Positions 15,001 to 24,900 of a stretch of DNA of 64,000 nt are shown here, piece after piece; the stretch's first letter is position 1; each line of letters begins with the position of its first letter. The position numbers and the translations under genes are program-made. The notes under the pieces are model-generated. The model did not search any database. It saw only the letters and a program-made list of their open reading frames with translations, and was not told where the DNA came from. Location of the stretch: the NCBI GenBank assembly GCA_947561585.1, contig CANNZV010000859.1, positions 144,765 through 208,764 of the forward strand. Reading direction: 5' to 3'. The stretch is from Caprella mutica (taxonomy: Eukaryota; Arthropoda; Malacostraca; Amphipoda; Caprellidae).

Positions 15001-18000
15001 TATTATTGTAAACACATTCCTGTAAAGGAATAGATATACACTTTAATTAAACTCAATATTATGATGTAATATTGTTATTATTGTAAACACATTCCTGTAA
15101 AGGAATAGATATACACTTTAATTAAACTCAATATTATGATGTAATATTGTTATTATTGTAAAAACATTCCTGTAAAGGAATAGATATACACTTTAATTAA
15201 ACTCAATATTATGATGTAATATTGTTATTATTGTAAACACATTCCTGTAAAGGAATAGATATACACTTTAATTAAACTCAATATTATGATGTAATATTGT
15301 TATTATTGTAAACACATTCCTGTAAAGGAATCGATATACATTTTTAATTGGAACTCAATATTATGATGTAATATTGTTATTATTGTAAACACATTCCTGT
15401 AAAGGAATAGATATACATTTTTAATTGGAACTCAATATTATGATGTAATATTGTTATTATTGTAAACACATTCCTGTAAAGGAATAGGTATACATTTTAA
15501 TTGGAACTCAATATTATGATGTAATATTGTTATTATTGTAAACACATTCCTGTAAAGGAATAGATATACATTTTAATTGGAACTCAATATTATGATGTAA
15601 TATTGTTATTATTGTAAACACATTCCTGTAAAGGAATAGATATACATTTTTAATTGGAACTCAATATTATGATGTAATATTGTTATTATTGTAAACACAT
15701 TCCTGTAAAGGAATAGATATACATTTTAATTGGAACTCAATATTATGATGTAATATTGTTATTATTGTAAACACATTCCTGTAAAGGAATAGATATACAT
15801 TTTAATTGGAACTCAATATTATGATGTAATATTGTTATTATTGTAAACACATTCCTTAAAAGGAATAGATATACATTTTAATTGGAACTCAATATTATGA
15901 TGTAATATTGTTATTATTGTAAACACATTCCTGTAAAGGAATAGATATACACTTTAATTAAACTCAATATTATGATGTAATATTGTTATTATTGTAAACA
16001 CATTCCTGTAAAGGAATAGATATACATTTTTAATTGGAACTCAATATTATGATGTAATATTGTTATTATTGTAAACACATTCCTGTAAAGGAATAGATAT
16101 ACATTTTTAATTGGAACTCAATATTATGATGTAATATTGTTATTATTGTAAACACATTCCTGTAAAGGAATAGATATACATTTTAATTGGAACTCAATAT
16201 TATGATGTAATATTGTTATTATTGTAAACACATTCCTGTAAAGGAATAGATATACATTTTAATTGGAACTCAATATTATGATGTAATATTGTTATTATTG
16301 TAAACACATTCCTGTAAAGGAATAGATATACATTTTAATTGGAACTCAATATTATGATGTAATATTGTTATTATTGTAAACACATTCCTGTAAAGGAATA
16401 GATATACACTTTAATTAAACTCAATATTATGATGTAATATTGTTATTATTGTAAACACATTCCTGTAAAGGAATAGATATACACTTTAATTAAACTCAAT
16501 ATTATGATGTAATATTGTTATTATTGTAAACACATTCCTGTAAAGGAATAGATATACACTTTAATTAAACTCAATATTATGATGTAATATTGTTATTATT
16601 GTAAACACATTCCTGTAAAGGAATAGATATACACTTTAATTAAACTCAATATTATGATGTAATATTGTTATTATTGTAAACGCATTCCTGTAAAGGAATA
16701 GATATACACTTTAATTAAACTCAATATTATGATGTAATATTGTTATTATTGTAAACACATTCCTGTAAAGGAATAGATATACATTTTTAATTGGAACTCA
16801 ATATTATGATGTAATATTGTTATTATTGTAAACACATTCCTGTAAAGGAATAGATATACATTTTTAATTGGAACTCAATATTATGATGTAATATTGTTAT
16901 TATTGTAAACACATTCCTGTAAAGGAATAGATATACATTTTTAATTGGAACTCAATATTATGATGTAATATTGTTATTATTGTAAACACATTCCTGTAAA
17001 GGAATAGATATACATTTTTAATTGGAACTCAATATTATGATGTAATATTGTTATTATTGTAAACACATTCCTGTAAAGGAATAGATATACATTTTTAATT
17101 GGAACTCAATATTATGATGTAATATTGTTATTATTGTAAACACATTCCTGTAAAGGAATAGATATACATTTTTAATTGGAACTCAATATTATGATGTAAT
17201 ATTGTTATTATTGTAAACACATTCCTGTAAAGGAATAGATATACATTTTTAATTGGAACTCAATATTATGATGTAATATTGTTATTATTGTAAATACATT
17301 CCTGTAAAGGAATAGATATACATTTTTAATTGGAACTCAATATTATGATGTAATATTGTTATTATTGTAAACACATTCCTGTAAAGGAATAGATATACAT
17401 TTTTAATTGGAACTCAATATTATGATGTAATATTGTTATTATTGTAAACACATTCCTGTAAAGGAATAGATATACATTTTTAATTGGAACTCAATATTAT
17501 GATGTAATATTGTTATTATTGTAAACACATTCCTGTAAAGGAATAGGTATACATTTTAATTGGAACTCAATATTATGATGTAATATTGTTATTATTGTAA
17601 ACACATTCCTGTAAAGGAATAGATATACATTTTAATTGGAACTCAATATTATGATGTAATATTGTTATTATTGTAAACACATTCCTGTAAAGGAATAGAT
17701 ATACATTTTAATTGGAACTCAATATTATGATGTAATATTGTTATTATTGTAAACACATTCCTGTAAAGGAATAGATATACATTTTAATTGGAACTCAATA
17801 TTATAATGTAATATTGTTATTATTGTAAACACATTCCTGTAAAGGAATAGATATACATTTTTAATTGGAACTCAATATTATGATGTAATATTGTTATTAT
17901 TGTAAACACATTCCTGTAAAGGAATAGATATACATTTTTAATTGGAACTCAATATTATAATGTAATATTGTTATTATTGTAAACACATTCCTGTAAAGGA

Positions 18001-18833
18001 ATAGATATACATTTTTAATTGGAACTCAATATTATGATGTAATATTGTTATTATTGTAAACACATTCCTGTAAAGGAATAGATATACATTTTAATTGGAA
18101 CTCAATATTATGATGTAATATTGTTATTATTGTAAACACATTCCTGTAAAGGAATAGATATACATTTTAATTGGAACTCAATATTACGATGTAATATTGT
18201 TATTATTGTAAACACATTCCTGTAAAGGAATAGATATACATTTTAATTGGAACTCAATATTATGATGTAATATTGTTATTATTGTAAACACATTCCTGTA
18301 AAGGAATAGATATACATTTTTAATTGGAACTCAATATTATGATGTAATATTGTTATTATTGTAAACACATTCCTGTAAAGGAATAGATATACATTTTAAT
18401 TGGAACTCAATATTATGATGTAATATTGTTATTATTGTAAACACATTCCTGTAAAGGAATAGATATACATTTTAATTGGAACTCAATATTATGATGTAAT
18501 ATTGTTATTATTGTAAACACATTCCTGTAAAGGAATAGATATACATTTTAATTGGAACTCAATATTATGATGTAATATTGTTATTATTGTAAACACATTC
18601 CTGTAAAGGAATAGATATACACTTTAATTAAACTCAATATTATGATGTAATATTGTTATTATTGTAAACACATTCCTGTAAAGGAATAGATATACATTTT
18701 TAATTGGAACTCAATATTATGATGTAATATTGTTATTATTGTAAACACATTCCTGTAAAGGAATAGATATACATTTTTAATTGGAACTCAATATTATGAT
18801 GTAATATTGTTATTATTGTAAACACATTCCTGT
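1..18833. repeat. 75-77 bp AT-rich satellite array (left part)
   Basis: Uninterrupted head-to-tail tandem array that runs off the left edge. The first monomers repeat every 77 bp (starts at 1, 78, 155). Three length classes differ at one place: CATTTTTAATTGGAACTC (77 bp), CATTTTAATTGGAACTC (76 bp) and CACTTTAATTAAACTC (75 bp); the classes occur in runs, not at random. Each monomer has two inverted repeats: ATTCC-N6-GGAAT, and CAATATTA-TGATG-TAATATTG with 8-bp perfect arms. Monomers are nearly identical apart from rare single changes, so the array is young or actively homogenised. This part holds about 247 copies. No open reading frame or RNA gene is visible. It looks like heterochromatic satellite DNA; any centromeric role is inference only. 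Confidence 0.98.
18830..18833. repeat. Target site duplication, left copy (CTGT)
   Basis: The satellite reads ATTCCTGTAAAGG. On the left of the LTR element it stops after CTGT, and on the right it restarts at CTGT (27258-27261), so CTGT was duplicated by integrase. Four-base duplications are usual for Ty3/Gypsy integration. Confidence 0.9.
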
Positions 18834-19354
18834 TGTTACCGTGCGCCACCGCCAGGTGTCACTCTCTACCTGTTCAGAGTAGTGATACTAACAGTTCACT
18901 CTCATTCCATACCGTACATTTTAGTCATTTTAGTGTCATCAAGTTTAGTGTAAGGTCGGTTGATTTAACAGTGGGTAAATTCTAAATTCATACTATAATC
19001 TTTGCTCATGTGAATTAATAGAATTAATGCAATCTATATGAATTATGAATCGAAGAATATTTAACTATAATTGGGTATTAAAGGATATCTACATATTTGA
19101 GTAAAATGGGATATTTATGTATTTGGGTTTAAGGGATAATTATTGTTAGGTATTAATTGTATTAGCTAATGGGGTTTATATAGGGTGATTATAATCTTTC
19201 TATATGTATTTTGTTTGTTGCAGACTAATGACATTATTTCATTATGTAATTTATGCTACACCTTCCTATTCCTATTCTACTTAATAAACTTGTGAACTTT
19301 ATAATCGTCGTCACTTACCGCTATTTGGAACCCTAACGCTAGCGCCCTGGTATA
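18834..19354 (+). repeat. 5' LTR (521 bp)
   Basis: Begins TGTTACCGTGCG and ends CCTGGTATA, so it has the usual TG start but TA rather than CA at the 3' end. The terminal TGTTACC and GGTATA form a short imperfect inverted repeat. It carries an AATAAA at 19283-19288, a likely polyadenylation signal when used as the 3' LTR. By inspection it matches the 3' LTR base for base. The promoter would lie here, but I see no convincing TATA box or initiator. Confidence 0.97.
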
Positions 19355-19355
19355 T

Positions 19356-19372
19356 TGGCATCTTCGACTACA
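19356..19372 (+). promoter_or_regulatory. Probable tRNA primer-binding site
   Basis: One base after the 5' LTR the sequence reads TGGCATCTTCGACTAC. TGG is the complement of a tRNA 3' CCA end, and the position is where minus-strand synthesis is primed in LTR elements. I cannot assign the tRNA species. Confidence 0.6.
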
Positions 19373-19380
19373 GTAATACA

Positions 19381-20886
19381 ATGAGTGACGGTGAAATGAT
19401 AGGAGGGTGTAGGCAGGATAGTGAAATTGAAAAAAGTGTTGATGGCATATCTCAGTCAATAGCAATAAAGTCCATGATAAGTCAATTCACTAATGCAAAT
19501 GTTCGAGCTGACTTTTTGAACGGGAAGATATCCGTCAATTACTACAGTGGAACTCTTCTTGAACAACTTGACGAATTGTCATGCATAATATGTCCACTAT
19601 GGGCTGGTGGATCGATCATAAATCCAGATTCTCGCTACAAGAAAGCAGCCAATTACCTATCCATGATTGTTGAAGGAACAATTGATATTTTGAGTTTACC
19701 CAGTGACGCCGGAAAATCATTAACTTGCATTGAATGGCGTACAATATTGAACAATATTGCTAAATCAGACTACTGGCAAATGAAAAAATCTACTGATAGG
19801 TGCATTCATCAAGAGGAGTCGATCGGTAATCAAGTGATTACCCCAACTAAACAACACGCATTATTCAAACAACGCGCATCCTTCAAACAACGCGCAGTTA
19901 AAAAGGAGAAATCGGATGGCAGAGCTAATATTGCTGAGTTAATATTATTGAGTTCTGACGATGAGTCTGACAGTCGTTCGTCTTCTACTTCCAGTTCTTT
20001 GTCCATAAACTCTGATTACGTTGTTAGAACTCGAGCATCGAAGAAAAAACTGATAACGCCACCCAAATTTAAAATGGATGGTAAATCTGCAATAAGTCCA
20101 TTTTTCGATACTTTTGAGAAGTATTTTGATAACGCATTCCACGGATCTGAATACGACAAGTGTCAGACATTGGGTGAATTTCTAGAGGATAAATTGCTAG
20201 AAATTTATCAAATAAAAGGGGGAAGGAAGGTCAAGTATTCAGAAATGAAGAAAATGCTACTAAAATATTATAAGAAGAACAAAGTTGGTGGCACTGATTA
20301 CTGGAGAAAACAACTGGACTTAGCTCAACCATCCAGTGATGAACAGTTGGATATTTATGGCATGAAGCTAACTGAAATGGCTGACTTGGGATATCCAAAC
20401 TCAAAACGAGAAGGGGCTAAGAAACTTAGGAGTACTTTTCTCAACACTATTGACCCACGTATCTCAGGGAAAATATTAGATACAGAAAGAACCATGGAAG
20501 TTACTACGGATAAGAAATACAGAATGCCTTTCGACAGCATGATAACTCTAGCTGTTAAAATTGAAAGGGATTTGGAGAAGAGACAAAAGTCCGTGAGTTG
20601 GGTCAGACCACAGAATCTTCATGTCGAAGAAGATCGTCACGCCTATCAACAGAGGGATGCAAGAGTTTTCTCTAACAATAATAACGGAGGCGTGAAACCT
20701 AAGACTAACTTTCGTAAAACTACGAGCAAGGACATTATTTGTCATTATTGTAAGAATCCGGGACATTTACGGAGAGATTGTTGGAGAGCATCAAGAAGTT
20801 GCCTCATATGTGGTGAAAAACATGTGCTTCAAGACTGCCCTAAATACGACCCTTACTACAAAAGCAAGAATCAAAATTTAAACTGA
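19381..20886 (+). CDS. gag: Gag polyprotein of the Gypsy-type element
   Basis: 501-residue structural protein that would form the particle and bind the element RNA. The ATG is the first after the primer-binding site. A Ser/Asp-rich linker lies around residues 187-210, a gag-like helical region with conserved aromatic residues near 230-400, and two zinc knuckles close the protein: C454-x2-C457-x4-H462-x4-C467 and C474-x2-C477-x3-H481-x4-C486; the second has one residue fewer before the His. The frame ends in TGA immediately after a TTTAAAC slippery heptamer, so a fraction of ribosomes should shift into pro. The open frame has no damage. Confidence 0.93.
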   Translation: MSDGEMIGGCRQDSEIEKSVDGISQSIAIKSMISQFTNANVRADFLNGKISVNYYSGTLLEQLDELSCIICPLWAGGSIINPDSRYKKAANYLSMIVEGTIDILSLPSDAGKSLTCIEWRTILNNIAKSDYWQMKKSTDRCIHQEESIGNQVITPTKQHALFKQRASFKQRAVKKEKSDGRANIAELILLSSDDESDSRSSSTSSSLSINSDYVVRTRASKKKLITPPKFKMDGKSAISPFFDTFEKYFDNAFHGSEYDKCQTLGEFLEDKLLEIYQIKGGRKVKYSEMKKMLLKYYKKNKVGGTDYWRKQLDLAQPSSDEQLDIYGMKLTEMADLGYPNSKREGAKKLRSTFLNTIDPRISGKILDTERTMEVTTDKKYRMPFDSMITLAVKIERDLEKRQKSVSWVRPQNLHVEEDRHAYQQRDARVFSNNNNGGVKPKTNFRKTTSKDIICHYCKNPGHLRRDCWRASRSCLICGEKHVLQDCPKYDPYYKSKNQNLN

Positions 20887-20918
20887 TTAACCTTACTGCT
20901 AAGAAGGCACCAGTAAGG
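20877..20918 (+). promoter_or_regulatory. -1 ribosomal frameshift signal at gag/pro
   Basis: The last two gag sense codons are TTA AAC, preceded by T, giving the heptamer T TTA AAC (20877-20883) in the exact X XXY YYZ phase, with the gag TGA directly after it. A 7-nt spacer (20884-20890) leads to a perfect 8-bp stem, CCTTACTG (20891-20898) with CAGTAAGG (20911-20918), with a 12-nt loop. Slipping back one base enters the pro frame, open from 20844. UUUAAAC is one of the most efficient -1 sites known. Loop GAAGG (20903-20907) could pair with CCTTC (20952-20956) as a pseudoknot, competing with a local GAAGGTACCTTC palindrome. Confidence 0.88.
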
Positions 20919-21929
20919 GAAGTAAGGAAATCTCAAGTTCCGCTGAAGGTACCTTCAATTAGTGAGCAGTTTCACGAGCGTGAACAATTATTCAGTCAGT
21001 TAAGAGGAAATCGTAAACAGGAATTGAACTCTCAACTCGATGACACGTTTGTTCCAATAACTTCTACTCCTTCAATCATTCCTGGTAAGAATGTGTTTCT
21101 CCTTAATCATTTTACTGATTTGATGCAAATAAAAGTATCAATAAAAGGCATGATGTTTGATGCTTTGATAGACACTGGTTCGACTAAGTCCCTAATAACC
21201 GAGGAAGTTGTCGCCAAGTTAAATTGTGCAGTTGAATGTTGTCCCATTACCATTGGTGTCGTGGGAGAAAATTCTATCAAACCCAAAGGAATGTGCAACT
21301 TAAATATTTGCATTGGCGGTACACCCATGGAAAATCAAGATTATGTTATTTTACCGTCATATAAGTCAATCAATTCATCGCTTATCTTGGGACAAGATTT
21401 CTTCAAAAATAATAGATTTGAAGTAGATGTGGCTAATAGAAAATTAATATCTAAACATTCAGACGGTTCATTATTTGAATTTACGTTCAGTAGAGCCGGT
21501 GCCTTAATTAGCAAACACGCTAGAGTATGTTGTTATGCTGCTCAGGATACAGTTGTTTCTCAGGAAAAGACTTCGTACGTACATATTGATCGCCTGCCAA
21601 TAGTAGGTGATGATTTTGTATTTGATGCCGATCAGATTGACGTCAAACTAAAAGATAAAATAATTGGGTACGCAGGCATTTGTGATGCCGATACTAAACG
21701 TGTACTGATAACTACAAGTGACCATGACGTTCATATTAGGAAAGGGCAGTTGGTTGGAACCATTTCAACACTGATGGATGAACCAAATGAAGACGAAACA
21801 GTTATTGGACGCACCAAAAGATACAGGAACTGGAAAATTTGTCACATTTGGATGATGACAAAAAGAGCGAAGTGCATAATCTGCTGTTTGAGTGTTCTGG
21901 AGCTCTTAGTACAGGAGATGGCGATCTAG
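20883..21929 (+). CDS. pro: Protease (Pro) frame of the Gypsy-type element
   Basis: A separate frame, -1 relative to gag and open from 20844 to 21929. It has no convincing ATG near its start and should be made only as a Gag-Pro fusion; 20883 is the first whole codon after the slip site. It contains a retropepsin domain with the active-site Asp-Thr-Gly-Ser (codons 21171-21182) and the second hallmark LILGQDFF about 70 residues later (around 21381). As usual for retropepsins the enzyme would act as a homodimer and mature the polyprotein. A ~100-residue tail resembling the Pol N-terminal linker follows, and the last ~90 bp overlap pol in another frame. Confidence 0.88.
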   Translation: MINLTAKKAPVREVRKSQVPLKVPSISEQFHEREQLFSQLRGNRKQELNSQLDDTFVPITSTPSIIPGKNVFLLNHFTDLMQIKVSIKGMMFDALIDTGSTKSLITEEVVAKLNCAVECCPITIGVVGENSIKPKGMCNLNICIGGTPMENQDYVILPSYKSINSSLILGQDFFKNNRFEVDVANRKLISKHSDGSLFEFTFSRAGALISKHARVCCYAAQDTVVSQEKTSYVHIDRLPIVGDDFVFDADQIDVKLKDKIIGYAGICDADTKRVLITTSDHDVHIRKGQLVGTISTLMDEPNEDETVIGRTKRYRNWKICHIWMMTKRAKCIICCLSVLELLVQEMAI

Positions 21930-24900
21930 GCCATGCAGCTGTAACTAAACACCATATAACTCTATCAAATAATGCTCCAATCTATCAGCGACCGAGAAGA
22001 TTTGCTGCTCCTCTCGCTGAGGAAATAGAAAAGTATTGCCATGAGCTCTATCTGCATGATATCATTGAGCCTAGCCAGAGCCCATGGAACTCTCCAATAG
22101 TACCAGTAAGAAAGAAAGATGGTTCTTTACGGCTATGTATTGATTACAGGAAACTAAATCAAGTTACTGTTCCAGACAAATTCCCCATGCCTAACCTTCT
22201 AGATTCTATCTATGGTCTTAGAGGTATTAAATATATAACCTCATTGGACTTAGTTAGGGCATATCATCAGATTCCATTAGATGAAGATTCTAGGCCACTG
22301 ACTGCATTTTCTACACCCCGAGGACACTGGCAGTGGAAAAGATTAAGCTTCGGATTAACTAACGCACCTAGTAGTTTCCAGCGTGAAATACAAGCGACTC
22401 TTAGTGCATTCCCATCAAATCGAGTGGTAGCCTACTTAGATGATATACTGGTGATGAGTGAGTCGTTCGAGGAACACGTACTACTGGTGGCTAAAGTTCT
22501 GAAAACTTTAGAGAGTTATTCCCTAAAAATTAAACCTAGCAAGTGTCATTGGTTTAAGCCAGAGGTTGAATATCTGGGCCATGTAGTTAATTCGGAAGGC
22601 ATAAAGAAGACTCCGAAATTTATCAATGCTATCTCTAATTACAAAAGACCCACTACTGTAGGTGAGCTTCGAGAGTTTTTGGGATTTATAAATTTTCAAA
22701 GAAAATTTTTGGCTCACTGTTCATCGATCCAGAAACCTTTATCCTCACAAACTACGGGTAAAAGATCAAAACAACTCGATTGGTCAGAAGATATGATAGT
22801 AGCATTTGAAACTCTGAAATATGAAATGGCTAAAGATACAATGCTCACATATCCAGATTATACCAACAACGAAAATCCTCTTGAGCTATGGGTCGACGCT
22901 TCGGGATTTGGGACCGGTGCCTACCTCTCTCAGAAACAAAATGGAGAACAAAAAGTCATAGCTTTTGCCTCGACATGTTTCACCCAGCAACAAATGAGTT
23001 ATTCTACTTTGGAGCGCGAGTTGACAGCTATAAGATGGGGTGTTAAAACGTTTCGGCCATTCTTATATGGTGTTAAATTCATAATGTATACCGATCATAT
23101 GCCTCTTCTCCATCTGCACAACATGAAACTCGTATCGTCTCGCCTCGCAAGAACTCACCAAGAATTAGCGGACTATGACTTTGAAATAAGATACGTGCCT
23201 GGCCCAAAGAATACCGCAGCTGATGCACTGTCACGTATGTCTGTAAACCTTCCTGTAAGTTATGAGTCTGATCAGGCCCAGCGTCTCCCTGATGGCCTTA
23301 TGATGGATGGCTCCGCTGCCCCTGGTGGTGGCGATTCACTATTTGTAAGTCTCTACCGTACTCTTTCTAGAAAGAAATGTAAGCTGCCAGGTACTACGCT
23401 TGAATTACGAGAACAGATCGTAGATGAAATGTTAATTAATTCTAGTCGATATAATATCAAGTTAGATAGAGAGAGTAGAAAAGATTTGAAATTAATGAGA
23501 CATTCTGGACAATTGCCTTCTCTAGAATTATTACTTGCAGTGAGCTATTTATATAAAGTAAGGTTGTTTGTTTATTTTTGGTATAAAGACCCTATTATTT
23601 ACCAGTTTGACGACTATAATGATGATATTTTTCTACAATGTTTAGCAGCTGTGCATTTCAATCCATTGATAGATACGAAGAATTTTGAAGTGCCTGATGT
23701 GAATGTATGTTCTATTGTTTGTTCCAATGTGACTGAAGTGAATGTGAAGAGGAATGATAAACCTAATGAATGTGACGATAATATTAGGGAATCGCATGAA
23801 TGTGACGATGACATTAGTGCATTGTATAGTGTAAATCAATGTCTTTATTCAAATAAGATAACTTGTTCTCATATAGAATCTGAGGAACCCGTAATCGGTC
23901 TTCGCGTCAATAAATTGTTGTTTTGTGCTATTTTAGACTCGGGTTCTGAAATAAGTCTAATTAGTCGTGCAGTCATAAATTCTATTAACAATGTTGAGAC
24001 TTACCGCAAGATAATTTCAGGGCATGTTTGTGACATGGTAGGTTTAACTGGACACAAGACATCCATTAATGAGTCAGTAATTCTTGATATATTTATTGGA
24101 GAACGAAAATATATACACAAATTTTCTATTGTGTCCGACGATGTTGTCCCCTATTGTACGCTACTTGGGAAAGATTTTCTCGAGAAGTTTAATGTTTCAG
24201 TTGACTTTAATGACAATTTAGTAAATGCTGACGGTACATTTGTATCATCTTTTCTTGGTGAAAAGGTGTCTGATGATGTTAATGTTTTTGTTCTTACTGT
24301 TAACTCAGATAATAAAGTTTCCCATGAGATTCACATTAATAATAGCATTAATGATGTAAGATATGAAATAACTGGTAATGAAGAAACTGTAACAGGTCTT
24401 TCTTTGGTTGTGGATGACAATGATGTAAATAAATTACAAAATAAGGACCTAGTTATTAAAACAATTAAGAAATACATTATTTCTAATATTCATTCTTCTA
24501 AGTGGACCAATAAATTCAACTTGTGGCGAAACTACTTTGTTAACCTGATAGTTAAGAATAATATTTTGTACTTTACCGAACATGAAAAATTAATTCCTGT
24601 TGTCAGTCGTGATGTGCTCACTGACTTGTCTCTGTTGATGCACATCCAATTTGGACACATTGGAAGAGACAAATTGTTGCACCTTGTCGGTGGTCTCTGT
24701 TGGAACCCTTCTAGGTATAAAATGATCAATGAAATTTGCACTTCTTGTCCACAGTGTCAGCTATCTAAATTTTCGAGTCCCAAGATATTTCCACCTACCC
24801 TTAAAATATGCACAACATTTCCATTTGAATTGTTAGCTATAGATCTTTTGTCTTTGCCTAGAACAAGTAGAGGGAATGTTGCTTGTGTTGTAGTTGTGGA

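Noticed and set aside
1..18833. Regular short repeats that might suggest a CRISPR array
   Set aside because: There are no unique spacers; whole 75-77 bp units repeat head to tail, the context is eukaryotic and no cas genes exist.
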